Source of the DNA: Chloroflexota bacterium
GTDB taxonomy: Bacteria > Chloroflexota > Chloroflexia > Chloroheliales > Chloroheliaceae
Reading direction: 5' to 3'
Length of the DNA stretch: 33,628 nucleotides
NCBI GenBank assembly: GCA_902812345.1
Contig: CADDZM010000023.1
Coordinates: forward strand, 1 to 33,628
Shown here: positions 24,629 to 32,551 of the stretch, piece after piece
Position numbering within the stretch: position 1 is the stretch's first letter
Layout: each line of letters opens with the position of its first letter
Position numbers and translations under genes: made by a program
The notes under the pieces: model-generated
Seen by the model: the letters and a program-made list of their open reading frames with translations, nothing else
Told to the model about the DNA's origin: nothing
Databases searched by the model: none

Positions 24629-25117
24629 CTAAGAATCGGAGCCGGAGCGGTTGCGGGCCAGTTGGCCGTTCCATTTGAGAGTTTCGCCAAGAGAGTGCAA
24701 CAATTCGGCCACGCCGGTCGCGCTTAGAATAGCAAGTAAGACCCTGGTCGGGCCGGGCAGGAACATCAGGCCATAAGTCAGGAACGCGCCTACCCAGGTT
24801 CCCGCACAGGTCGGACAAGCCAGCAGTTCCCCGAGGGCTTTCTGGTAACCATTGCCTTTCGGGACGACCGTATCGCCCGCGCCGCTGGGGTCTTGTTGGG
24901 TTTCGGTGAATGGTTTACGCAACGGCTCGGTGACTTTATCGAAGGCGATAAGATGCCCGGCCCGGAAAGCCGACAGGCTCAACAGGACAAAGTCGAATGG
25001 CTTAAGCTGCCATTCGCGGCCTTTCTTAAAACCAAAGACGCCCAATAACGTCACAAAAATACCGATAAGGGTGGTATAGGTGGCCCGCTGCTGACTTTTC
25101 GCTTCTTCTTCGGACAT
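24629..25117 (-). CDS. DUF1360 family membrane protein
   Basis: 162 residues. Two predicted N-terminal hydrophobic segments (TTLIGIFVTLLGVFGF and FDFVLLSLSAFRAGHLIAFDKVTEPLRKPF) are followed by GELLACPTCAGTWVGAFLTYGL and a third hydrophobic region near 125-145. The R-x-x-x-L-I-x-D-x-x-x-x-x-x-R pattern and the CPxC-G-x-W motif define DUF1360 (YjcA-like, sporulation-associated in Bacillus). The Cys pair could bind metal or form a disulfide. The function is unknown. It lies 17 bases before the GH15 gene and 66 bases after the SDR gene on the same strand, so it is probably part of that operon. Confidence 0.83.
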   Translation of the reverse strand: MSEEEAKSQQRATYTTLIGIFVTLLGVFGFKKGREWQLKPFDFVLLSLSAFRAGHLIAFDKVTEPLRKPFTETQQDPSGAGDTVVPKGNGYQKALGELLACPTCAGTWVGAFLTYGLMFLPGPTRVLLAILSATGVAELLHSLGETLKWNGQLARNRSGSDS

Positions 25118-25183
25118 TGGTAAGTCGCTCCTCTCGTTCCTTGTAATTTTCTTTTAGTATTCTATTTATCGAGCCGCCCGGGT

Positions 25184-26185
25184 TTATTTGCGAACCCTGG
25201 CAAACAAAACTCCCAGGCCGGTTAAAGCAGCCGCACCAATGCCGACCCAGCTCCGGTGCAGGGTGGCCCAGAGTTGCACGCTGTTGTCTTTAGCCTGGGC
25301 ATCGAACCTGCCGTGAGTGCCGGGGTCGGTTTTAACCGGTTCCCACAAGTTATCAGGCCGGTTAGGATTTTCCGGTTCATTTGTTTGCTGCCCCTTATAA
25401 CCGGTCTTTGCCAGGTACAGGTCGCCCAGGCCGGGCGCAAACTTGTTGCCGTTTATAACAATGCTGGTCGAACCGCCGACGAATATTTCACGCCGTTTGT
25501 GGTGGGCAGCGTAGTATACCGCTCTTGCCCCCACTTCCGGCTGGAAAATCGGCGGAACCGGCTGGGCTTTGTGGGGCAGGCGGCTTTTGACCCAGCCGAA
25601 CTGCGGCGTGTTGAGAGCAGGCATCTGGACCATTGTCAGGTGGACGTTGCTCTTATCGTGGATTAGCTCGGACCGCAGCGAGTCGCTAAAGCCCTGGATG
25701 GCGTGCTTGGCGCCGCAGTAGGCCGATTGCAGCGGGATACCCCGGTAGGCCAGGGCCGAGCCGACCAGGACAATGGTGCCCCGGTCGCGGGGAAGCATTC
25801 GGCGCAGGGCTGACATGGTGCCGTAGACCACCCCCAGGTAGGTTACATCGTTCACGCGCTTGAATTCCTCGGCGGTCATCTCTTTAAATGGCGAGAATAC
25901 CGAGGTCATGGCGTTATTAATCCAGATGTCAATCGGGCCTAACTGTTCTTCAACCGCCTGGGCTGCGGCCTCAACCTGGTTGGGGTCGGCCACATCGGTC
26001 GGCAATATAAGAGCTTTACCGCCCAGTTCTTCAACTTCGCGGGCGGCCCCCTGCAAACTTTCCAGGCCGCGGGCCAGCAGCCCGATATGCGCGCTGCGCC
26101 TGGCAAATTCGTGGGCGATAGCCCGGCCTAATCCGGCAGAAGCGCCTGTAATAACTACTACTTCCGGCGCTGTGGGGTTGTCCAT
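25184..26185 (-). CDS. Short-chain dehydrogenase/reductase with C-terminal membrane anchor
   Basis: A 333-residue SDR. The cofactor motif TGASAGLG lies at 13-20, followed by DVADPNQVEAA, INNAM at 89-93 (a variant of NNAG), the catalytic Ser143, and YCGAKHA with Tyr156 and Lys160. These mark an active NAD(P)-dependent oxidoreductase. Beyond the usual 250 residues the protein has an extension (GDLYLAKTGYKGQQTNE and onward) and a hydrophobic C-terminal helix (WVGIGAAALTGLGVLFARVRK), suggesting a membrane-tethered tail. This extended SDR type is often near stress or carbohydrate genes. The ATG has AAGGAG upstream. The gene is the first of a probable four-gene operon. Substrate unknown. Confidence 0.9.
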   Translation of the reverse strand: MDNPTAPEVVVITGASAGLGRAIAHEFARRSAHIGLLARGLESLQGAAREVEELGGKALILPTDVADPNQVEAAAQAVEEQLGPIDIWINNAMTSVFSPFKEMTAEEFKRVNDVTYLGVVYGTMSALRRMLPRDRGTIVLVGSALAYRGIPLQSAYCGAKHAIQGFSDSLRSELIHDKSNVHLTMVQMPALNTPQFGWVKSRLPHKAQPVPPIFQPEVGARAVYYAAHHKRREIFVGGSTSIVINGNKFAPGLGDLYLAKTGYKGQQTNEPENPNRPDNLWEPVKTDPGTHGRFDAQAKDNSVQLWATLHRSWVGIGAAALTGLGVLFARVRK

Positions 26186-26407
26186 TTTAAAAAGGCTCCT
26201 TCTAACATCTTTGCTTTTGGTTTAATCATTCATCCCCCTAAGTAGCAAGCCAGGTGCCAGGGAAGCGTTGAAAAAGCCGGGTTAAATTTAGAATTAATTA
26301 AGTATTAGCAAGTAAGCAATCTTTGTGATACACTTTTATGATAAGTTTTGATCCATTTCATTATGGTAAGTTTTTTAAAGAGTAATTAAGTTTGATAAGA
26401 GGGAAAC

Positions 26408-27256
26408 TTGCAAGCTTTAATTCAACTCCTGCAAGATAATTTTGGCTTCTCCTGGTGGACGCTCTCCCGGCCCGGTCAGGGACACCAAAAAGAGTGCCTT
26501 ATCGCCCATGCCGAAAACCGGAAGCTGTTTATAAAGTTTGGGATTGGTGATGCTAAACCCCTGCAACGGCTGGGGGAAATAGGGGCCGCCCCAGAGCTGC
26601 TGGCAAATGGGGAAATAGAAGGCAAAACATATGTAATCCAGGAGTATCTCGAAGCCAAAAACCCTGAAAAAGCCTGGTTTGGCGGGCAACTGGATTATCT
26701 GGCCGCTTTTATCCGGCGTTACCACGACGATATTCCGCTAACCCGGCTGCTTTCACAGGGCCAGACCCCTACCTACCGGGAACTGGTGGCGAGAGATACG
26801 GCTGAACTTGAGACCCGCTATACCCGGCTTAAACAGGCCGGGACATTGAACGGTACAGACATCGAGGCGGCTTTCGATAAACTAAAAAGAGACGCCGCCG
26901 CTTTAGAGGCCGTTGAACTGAGGCCGGTCCACGCCGAGCCGAACAACCAGAACATGCTACTGCCTGGGGAACGGCTGATAATGATAGATTGGGACGAAAT
27001 CCGGTTGGGCGACCCGGTCCAGGACATGGGGCAAATTTTATGGTGGTATATCTCACCTGCCCGGTGGCCCGAGTTTTTCAAAAGCTACGGTCTCGAACTC
27101 ACCCCAGAATTGCGGGACCGTCTTTTCTGGTGGACGGCCCGGGCTTCTTTGATGATAGCCTTATGGCAGTTCGAACACGGCTACGACGGCCAGGAGTTTT
27201 TGCTCGATTTCCAGGCGGCGGTGAACGGACAGCCTAACCCTCACGCCACCTTTTAA
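26408..27256 (+). CDS. Aminoglycoside phosphotransferase-fold kinase (APH/choline kinase-like)
   Basis: 282 residues. FIKFG with Lys43 corresponds to the ATP-binding Lys. A hinge-like YVIQEYLEAKNP follows, then a Brenner-type catalytic loop VHAEPNNQNMLL (His175-x-Glu177 with Asn182) and the metal-binding IDWDEIRLGDP (Asp194). Family members normally have Asp where Glu177 stands, so activity may be altered. APH-fold kinases phosphorylate small molecules such as aminoglycosides, choline, ethanolamine, fructosamine or methylthioribose; nothing here fixes the substrate. TTG at 26408 has AGAGGGA upstream. The gene is divergent from the SDR operon. The gap 26186-26407 is AT-rich and presumably holds both promoters, but I cannot point to clear boxes. 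Confidence 0.82.
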   Translation: MQALIQLLQDNFGFSWWTLSRPGQGHQKECLIAHAENRKLFIKFGIGDAKPLQRLGEIGAAPELLANGEIEGKTYVIQEYLEAKNPEKAWFGGQLDYLAAFIRRYHDDIPLTRLLSQGQTPTYRELVARDTAELETRYTRLKQAGTLNGTDIEAAFDKLKRDAAALEAVELRPVHAEPNNQNMLLPGERLIMIDWDEIRLGDPVQDMGQILWWYISPARWPEFFKSYGLELTPELRDRLFWWTARASLMIALWQFEHGYDGQEFLLDFQAAVNGQPNPHATF

Positions 27257-27645
27257 GTTTCGGCCCATCTTGCCACCCTTTAAAAACAGAACTTTGTTAA
27301 TGATGATGAAGGCAGCGTTCGAGGGCCAAAGTATTCTTATCCGCAATACCCTCAATAATTCTTATTAAAATTGCTTCAGAATTCTTGTTGATTTGTTGCA
27401 ATTAATAAAATTTGATGAATAATTATTAATGTTAGCTTCGCATAAATTTTAACTTTTAAAATGAGGTATTAAACATTATTTTGAGTTACGGCTTCTACTT
27501 TCTTTTGCAGAAAAGTAAGAGGTTTTTAATGCAGGAAGTTAACACAACCGTTAATTTGTAAATCTCCAAACCTCCTGTAAAGGGTCAGGGGGCAACGGGC
27601 TAAGATTTAACAGGGTGGTCATTTAGCACAAGGAGTTTCATTTTC

Positions 27646-28530
27646 ATGAATAGCAAGAGACTAAAAGGGTTAGCGGTCACAGCGTTAGTGGCCCTGGTCG
27701 TGATGTTAAGTTTAGGGTTAGTGGCAATTCCAAGCGCCAGCGCGGCTTCGACAACTACCGTCGTAACAGAGAGCGATGTGTCAAGGTACGCAGAAGATAC
27801 GCCTCCTCTCAAGAACTGGGTCATATACACCCCGAACGCAGGTACCGCTACCTTCAGGAGTGGTCCGCCAACACCTCCACTTGGCGCTGGTAGCCTGGAA
27901 CTTTCTACCCCAACCGGGAATGATAAGGTTACCGTTTTCAACTATCATCACATGGGCACCGCCTTATCCGCCATCGACGCTATGGGCTATAGCACCTATC
28001 GCTCAGCAGGTAATTTGCAGCAGGTTGCCGCTCTTAATATTGAAGTAGATGTTAACGGGTCGGCTCCCGGCGGCTTTACGACACTGGTATTCGAGCCGGT
28101 CTATAACACCGACCAGGACGCGGTTGTTTCGGGCGAGTGGCAGACCTGGGATGCCTTTAATGGTGGAAATGCTATCTGGTGGTCGTCCAGAACTATTCCC
28201 GGAGCTTACTCCCCTAATGATATTACTGCACCTAGTGGTGCTCCTTTATATGTTAGCTGGAATACAATTTTGGCAAATAACCCGAATGCCTTCATCGTGG
28301 GTGGCTTCGGAGTCAACCAGGGAAGCGGTAATCCTGCGCTCACAACAGCAGTCGATGCGCTCACAATTGGTGCAGGTGGCAATACTACTACTTACGACTT
28401 CGAGTTATACCACGTGGCTATGAACAAAGACCAGTGCAAGAATGGCGGCTGGCAGAATGTGACGCGGTCTGATGGTACATCTTTCAAGAACCAGGGTGAT
28501 TGCGTAAGTTACACCAATAACCATAAGTAG
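27646..28530 (+). CDS. Secreted protein with Cys-containing C-terminal KDQCKNGGW motif
   Basis: 294 residues. A clear signal peptide (basic MNSKRLK, hydrophobic core, SASA|AS cleavage near 33/34) precedes a beta-rich, Thr/Gly/Asn-rich domain. Recognisable stretches include WVIYTPNAGTATFRSGP, GAGSLELSTPTGNDKVTVF, YSTYRSAG, ALNIEVDVNG and VDALTIGAGGNTTTYDFE, which suggest a jelly-roll-like fold. The end, KDQCKNGGWQNVTRSDGTSFKNQGDCVSYTNN, carries two cysteines in a motif that recurs at the C-terminus of many predicted secreted actinobacterial and Chloroflexota proteins. The function is unknown; the whole looks like a surface or adhesion protein. A good AAGGAG precedes the ATG, and an intrinsic terminator follows. 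The upstream gap (27257-27645) is AT-rich and non-coding; it presumably holds the promoter, and a weak inverted repeat lies near 27490-27515. Confidence 0.8.
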   Translation: MNSKRLKGLAVTALVALVVMLSLGLVAIPSASAASTTTVVTESDVSRYAEDTPPLKNWVIYTPNAGTATFRSGPPTPPLGAGSLELSTPTGNDKVTVFNYHHMGTALSAIDAMGYSTYRSAGNLQQVAALNIEVDVNGSAPGGFTTLVFEPVYNTDQDAVVSGEWQTWDAFNGGNAIWWSSRTIPGAYSPNDITAPSGAPLYVSWNTILANNPNAFIVGGFGVNQGSGNPALTTAVDALTIGAGGNTTTYDFELYHVAMNKDQCKNGGWQNVTRSDGTSFKNQGDCVSYTNNHK

Positions 28531-28556
28531 TTTCAAAGTACCGTTTGGATAAAAAG

Positions 28557-28596
28557 AGGAAGGGCCGCTCAATAAAAGCAGCCCTTTCCTTTTTTA
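28557..28596 (+). terminator. Terminator after the secreted-protein gene
   Basis: AGGAAGGGC and GCCCTTTCCT pair around an AT-rich loop (with one bulged T and an inner GCT/AGC pair), followed by a T-run. Confidence 0.8.
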
Positions 28597-28638
28597 TTTG
28601 TAACTTTTCAGCCAGCGGGCTTTGGCAGGAATCCTGAT

Positions 28639-28730
28639 GTGGGAGGGAATTATATTCCCGATTGGTTTTGTCGGGAATATAATTCCCTCCCACAACCAAG
28701 CCTGGCATCGGGAATACAATTCCCTCCCAC
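28639..28730. repeat. Three copies of a 23-bp palindrome-like repeat
   Basis: One inverted copy (28639-28661) and two direct copies (28671-28693 and 28708-28730) of a unit reading TCGGGAATATAATTCCC then TCCCAC. The first two copies are perfect inverts separated by nine bases and can form a 23-bp hairpin; the third differs at one base. The third begins 37 bases after the second, and both are followed by AACCA. It lies in the non-coding gap 28531-28850. Confidence 0.9.
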
Positions 28731-28807
28731 AACCATAAGCCCACAACCACAAACTAAAAGCCCGGACGGGTGAATTGTTACCTTTTGTTTTAGTTTATTA
28801 CTCTCAG

Positions 28808-28830
28808 GCCCGGTTTTAAGGGCTTTTTTT
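28808..28830 (+). terminator. Second intrinsic terminator, plus-strand orientation
   Basis: GCCC (28808-28811) pairs with GGGC (28820-28823) across an eight-base loop and is followed by seven T. The stem is short. It would act as a backup for the secreted-protein transcript and protect the convergent livM gene. Confidence 0.5.
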
Positions 28831-28850
28831 ATTGGTATATTTTTACAAGG

Positions 28851-29951
28851 TTAGCTCTTTTTGAAAAGACCGAGCAGGCGCTGGCGGTGCTGCTGCCAGG
28901 TGCCGACCACGCCAAAGGGCAGGAAAAGCACAATCAGGACGTAAATCAGGCCCAGCAAAAGCAGCCAGTGTTCGAGGATAGGTCCAACTACTGCCCAGTT
29001 CTTGACGTTATTCACGAACTCGCTGCTGCTGAGAATAAAGTTAAGACACTCGATGACGACCGCGCCCAGGACCGCCCCGTAGAGCGTACCGGCCCCACCC
29101 AGGATGACCATCAGCAGGGGCAGGAGGGATATGTCGGTAGAGAGCAGGCCCGGATTGACGATGCCGTTGCGGAAGGCAAAGACCATTCCGGCCAGCCCGG
29201 CAATAACCGACGAGAAAGCCAGGGCCACCAGCTTGTAGCGCAGCACGTTATAGCCGACCATCTCGGCCCGGCGCTCGTTCTCGCGGACTGCCACCAGCAC
29301 CCGGCCAAGCGGCGAGTTTATCAGGCGGCTGAGGCCGAAATAAGCCACCACCGCCAGGGCCAGGGCCAGGTAATAGACGGTGGTGCCGTCGGGCGCGTCG
29401 GGAGCCTGGATAAGCGATAGTCCTTCGTCACCTTTGGTAATGTCCACCAGGCGGCCGCTCAGGCTAAAAGCGGTGGTCGCCATCGCCAGCGTGACCATCG
29501 CGAAAAAGACGCCCTGGACCCGCAACGAGACGAACCCGGTAAAAATCCCCAGCAGGCCGCATACAACCACGCCGAGAACGGCCCCGGCCCACATCGGCCA
29601 GCCCAGGTTGAGCGAACAAAGGGCCACGCTGTAAGCCCCAACGCCAAAAAAGAGGGCGTGGCCGAAGCTGAAAATCCCGGTGAAGCCAAAGAGCAGGTCG
29701 TAACTCAGGGCGAACGCCACAAAGACCAGCACCTGGGAGATTAAGCGGGCGTTGGTCTGCGGCAACCCCATAAGGGGCAGGACAAACAACACCAGGGCGG
29801 CAAAGGCGATAACCAGCCCGGCCCGGCTGAATCCGAAGGGGCCGCGCTGCCGGAGGGTAGTCTGGCGGGCGGCTTCAAGACGCTGGCGGGCCGCCGGGTT
29901 GAGGTCGAAGGTTTGCTCGGAGGCGTTTTCGGTTACATTCAAATTTGTCAT
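28851..29951 (-). CDS. livM: Branched-chain amino acid-type ABC transporter permease, LivM family
   Basis: A 366-residue membrane protein with about ten hydrophobic segments. ALSYDLLFGFTGIFSFGHALFFGVGAY is the typical LivM segment after the first helices. SPLGRVLVAVRENERRAEMVGYNVLRYKLVALAFSSVIAGLAG is the permease coupling loop, and ILGGAGTLYGAVLGAVVIE lies in a late helix. It pairs with LivH as the heterodimeric transmembrane channel of a hydrophobic-amino-acid (HAAT) importer. It is the last gene of the operon, 20 bases after livH. The N-terminal 45 residues are an extra cytoplasmic stretch. The substrate could be branched-chain amino acids, amides or other HAAT ligands. Confidence 0.92.
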   Translation of the reverse strand: MTNLNVTENASEQTFDLNPAARQRLEAARQTTLRQRGPFGFSRAGLVIAFAALVLFVLPLMGLPQTNARLISQVLVFVAFALSYDLLFGFTGIFSFGHALFFGVGAYSVALCSLNLGWPMWAGAVLGVVVCGLLGIFTGFVSLRVQGVFFAMVTLAMATTAFSLSGRLVDITKGDEGLSLIQAPDAPDGTTVYYLALALAVVAYFGLSRLINSPLGRVLVAVRENERRAEMVGYNVLRYKLVALAFSSVIAGLAGMVFAFRNGIVNPGLLSTDISLLPLLMVILGGAGTLYGAVLGAVVIECLNFILSSSEFVNNVKNWAVVGPILEHWLLLLGLIYVLIVLFLPFGVVGTWQQHRQRLLGLFKKS

Positions 29952-29971
29952 TTTAAAAATATCATCTTAAC

Positions 29972-31036
29972 CTAATACTTTTTGCCGCCAAAAAGACCCT
30001 GCGGCCTCACCAGCAGCACCAGCACCAGCAAAATCATCACAAAGCTGTCGGCGATGGTCGAGAAGTGGTAGCCGATGAAAGGCGTAATCATTCCAACCAG
30101 CAAGGCTCCCACCGCCGCCCCGCTAAAGCTGCCGAGGCCGCCGATTACTACAACCACGAAAGCGGTCAAAAGGTTTAGCTGGCCCATACCCTGGCTGCCG
30201 CCGTTGGAAGTTATCGTGAAGGCAACCCCGCCCAGGGCCGCCAGGGCCGAACCAAGCGCGAAGACCCCGAAGAAATAGCGTTTGACGTTGTAGCCGAGCG
30301 CCTGGACCATCTGGTTATCTTCAACGCCCCCCCGGATAACCAGGCCAACTTTCGAGCGGTTCAGCAGCCAGAAGACCCCTATAAAGACCACCAGGCCCGT
30401 AACAACGATGGCGACCGACTTCCAGTTGACCGAAATATCCGGGCCAAGCCGAAAGTTGCCGCTCGGCCAGGGCGAACTTTGCAGGTCGTAGGATGGCGAG
30501 TTGAGGCTGAAGACCAGCCGCATGCTTTCGTCAAGGACGAGTACCAGGCCGAGGGTGAGCAGGATTTGAAAGACCGGGCGGCCGTAGAGCCGGCGAATCG
30601 CCAGGATTTCGATAATCGCCCCCAATAGCGCCCCCACCGCCAGGCCAACCAGCAAAGCCAGGGCTGTCGCGGGCAGCGGGCCGAGGCCCATCTGCATCCA
30701 GGCCAGCGGGCTGGTCTTGTCTTTGGCTTCGGCGGCGGTAGTGGTAAAAAGGTTGAAGGCCCAGATAAAGGCAAAGCCGCCCCAGGTGAAAATGGCCCCG
30801 TGCGCGAAGTTCACCACGTCCATCAGGCCGAAGATAAGCGAGAGGCCGCTGGCCATCAGGAAAAGGACCGAACTTTCGACCAGGCCATTTATAAAGAAGC
30901 GGACGAAGGTCGGAAAAGTAATGGCCGTATTGAGGTAAATCCAGAGCAGGATAAGCCCGGCCAGCACCCCCAGGAGTGTCAGCAAGCGGGGGTCGCGCAG
31001 GATAGCGGTCTGGCGGGGCGTTGAGGCAACTTTCAT
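29972..31036 (-). CDS. livH: Branched-chain amino acid-type ABC transporter permease, LivH family
   Basis: A 354-residue integral membrane protein. FFINGLVESSVLFLMASGLSLIFGLMDVVNFAHGAIFTWGGF is the LivH signature. LLNRSKVGLVIRGGVEDNQMVQALGYNVKRYFFGVFALGSALAALGG is the coupling loop, and VVVIGGLGSFSGAAVGALLVG lies near the end. Its start codon overlaps the livF stop codon by four bases (ATGA), which indicates translational coupling. It forms the channel with LivM. There is an insertion of about 25 residues (TTAAEAKDKTSPLAWMQMG region) in an external loop, longer than in E. coli LivH. Confidence 0.93.
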   Translation of the reverse strand: MKVASTPRQTAILRDPRLLTLLGVLAGLILLWIYLNTAITFPTFVRFFINGLVESSVLFLMASGLSLIFGLMDVVNFAHGAIFTWGGFAFIWAFNLFTTTAAEAKDKTSPLAWMQMGLGPLPATALALLVGLAVGALLGAIIEILAIRRLYGRPVFQILLTLGLVLVLDESMRLVFSLNSPSYDLQSSPWPSGNFRLGPDISVNWKSVAIVVTGLVVFIGVFWLLNRSKVGLVIRGGVEDNQMVQALGYNVKRYFFGVFALGSALAALGGVAFTITSNGGSQGMGQLNLLTAFVVVVIGGLGSFSGAAVGALLVGMITPFIGYHFSTIADSFVMILLVLVLLVRPQGLFGGKKY

Positions 31037-31812
31037 GCGAAACCAACTCCCAGGTACTGGCGGGTTAGCTCGGTGTCGGCAATCAGCCGTTCCATCGGCC
31101 CGCCCGTGATGTTATGGCCGTCGTCAATCAGGTAGAAATAGTCGCCGATGGTGCTTGCCATCGTGAAGTTCTGCTCGACCAGCAAGATGGTAATCTGGCT
31201 CTTTAGCTTTTGCAGGGCATCCATTACAGCCTTGATAACAATCGGGGCCAGCCCCTTGCTCGGCTCGTCAATCAACAGCAGTTTGTTGTCGGTCATCAGG
31301 CCGCGACTGATTGCGACCATCTGCTGCTGGCCGCCGGAGAGCGTCCCGGCTTTCTGGCGCAAAAACCGCTGCATATCGGGAAAGAGGTCCAGGCAGTTCG
31401 CCAGGTGGCGGCGGTAACTGGCCCGGTTTTCGGCTCGCGCCGCCAGGAGCAAGTTTTCCTCGACGGTTAGTTCTCGGAAAATGCCCCGGTCCTCCGGCAC
31501 ATAGCCGATGCCGTGCCGGGCGATATGATAGGTGGCCTGTCCTGTCAAATCCTGGCCGTCAAAAGTTACCCGGCCTTCTTTTGGCGGCGTCAGGCCCGTG
31601 ATAGTTTTGAGGGTAGTGGTTTTGCCGGCCCCGTTGCGGCCGAGCAAGACCGTGACCGCGCCACGCGGCACCGCCAGGCTCAGACCCTGCAAGATGTGGA
31701 ACTGGCCGATGTAGGTCTGAAGGCCTTCCACGACCAGCAAATTGTCGCTGCCGGGAGAGCTATCCGGCCCGCTCGGTGTAGCCGCCGAGGTAGGCGGATT
31801 GGACGGTCTCAT
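31033..31812 (-). CDS. livF: ABC transporter ATP-binding protein, LivF family
   Basis: 259 residues from ATG at 31812. Walker A is LLGRNGAGKTTTLKTITGL. The Q-loop region has GIGYVPEDRGIFRELTVEENLLLAA, the ABC signature is LSGGQQQM, Walker B is LLLIDEPSKGLAP, and the H-loop region has ILLVEQNF. It is one of the two nucleotide-binding subunits of the Liv-type importer. The start is uncertain. ATG at 31812 has AGGAG about ten bases upstream, overlaps livG by 53 bases and adds a Pro/Ser-rich tail of about 20 residues. A TTG at 31740 lies after the livG stop and would give the usual N-terminus, but it lacks a ribosome-binding site. Confidence 0.93.
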   Translation of the reverse strand: MRPSNPPTSAATPSGPDSSPGSDNLLVVEGLQTYIGQFHILQGLSLAVPRGAVTVLLGRNGAGKTTTLKTITGLTPPKEGRVTFDGQDLTGQATYHIARHGIGYVPEDRGIFRELTVEENLLLAARAENRASYRRHLANCLDLFPDMQRFLRQKAGTLSGGQQQMVAISRGLMTDNKLLLIDEPSKGLAPIVIKAVMDALQKLKSQITILLVEQNFTMASTIGDYFYLIDDGHNITGGPMERLIADTELTRQYLGVGFA

Positions 31813-32533
31813 TCTGCGCAATCTCCTGTGGCGAGCCATCCGCGATAAGTTCGCCGTAATGCATTACCATTACCGAATCGCTGACGCTCATTACCATATC
31901 CATTTTGTGTTCGACCAGCATGACGGTCCGGCCCCCGGCCCGTTTGATGCGCTGGACGACTTCGATAATTCCCGGCACATCGTCCCGGCTCATCCCGGCG
32001 GTCGGCTCATCCAGCAGCAACAGGCGCGGGTTGGTTGCCAGCAAAATGCCGATTTCCAGCTTGCGTTTGTCGCCATGGGAAAGGGTCTGAGCGGTCTGCA
32101 ACTCGCGCCCGCCGAGCATAACCATATCGAGGATGGCGAAAGCAGTTTCCTCGTCCCCGCCAAAACGGCTGGCCGGCTGCCAGAAATTAAAGGCGTGCGG
32201 TTCCCGGCTCTGGACGGCCAGCCGGACATTTTCAAGGACGGTCAGGTTCGGAAAAATGGTCGTCATCTGAAACGAGCGACCAATGCCCAGCCGGGAACGG
32301 TAGTAAGCCGGGCGGCGGGTAATGTCCTGACCCTCGAAAATTATCCGGCCCGAACTGGGCGGCAGCATCCCGCTTATCAGGTTAAACAGGGTCGTTTTCC
32401 CGGCCCCGTTCGGCCCGATAATGCTTTTGAACTCGCCGGCTCGCACGCCGAGCGATACCGCGTTGACCGCAACCTGCCCGCCAAAAAGACGGGACAGGTT
32501 TTCGGTCTGGAGAATATACTGACTACTGACCAC
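31760..32533 (-). CDS. livG: ABC transporter ATP-binding protein, LivG family
   Basis: 257 residues. The parts are NLSRLFGGQVAVNAVSL, Walker A IIGPNGAGKTTLFNLISG, GIGRSFQMTTIFPNLTVLENV, the signature LSHGDKRKLEIG, Walker B LLLLDEPTAGMS, and the H-region VMLVEHKMDMV. The LSHGDKR-type signature is seen in several non-leucine HAAT importers (including urea-type), so the substrate class stays open. The first codons (M-V-S-S-Q-Y) are encoded by the heptamer array at 32517-32551, and the GTG start itself lies inside it. No good ribosome-binding site precedes it, so translation may depend on the upstream gene. It lies ten bases after the livK-like stop. Confidence 0.92.
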   Translation of the reverse strand: MVSSQYILQTENLSRLFGGQVAVNAVSLGVRAGEFKSIIGPNGAGKTTLFNLISGMLPPSSGRIIFEGQDITRRPAYYRSRLGIGRSFQMTTIFPNLTVLENVRLAVQSREPHAFNFWQPASRFGGDEETAFAILDMVMLGGRELQTAQTLSHGDKRKLEIGILLATNPRLLLLDEPTAGMSRDDVPGIIEVVQRIKRAGGRTVMLVEHKMDMVMSVSDSVMVMHYGELIADGSPQEIAQNETVQSAYLGGYTERAG

Positions 32534-32551
32534 CGGTTACTGACTACTTTC
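32517..32551. repeat. Heptanucleotide array, TACTGAC type, spanning the livK stop and livG start
   Basis: Five units in unbroken 7-base register. Units 1, 2 and 4 are TACTGAC, unit 3 is CACCGGT (contains the palindrome ACCGGT) and unit 5 is TACTTTC. It contains the stop codon of the binding-protein gene (32544-32546) and the GTG start of livG (32533-32531). Confidence 0.78.

Noticed and set aside
24612-24818. Longer GH15 start at 24818 or 24674
   Set aside because: It overlaps the DUF1360 gene and adds non-conserved residues; TTG 24611 is well placed after GAGG.
28639-28730. CRISPR array
   Set aside because: One of three copies is inverted, spacings are 9 and 14 bases and no cas genes are near.
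28484-28750. 88-residue minus-strand frame with NYIPDKTNREYNSLP-like peptides
   Set aside because: It is the translation of the 23-bp repeats and runs through terminators; repeat-encoded, not a gene.
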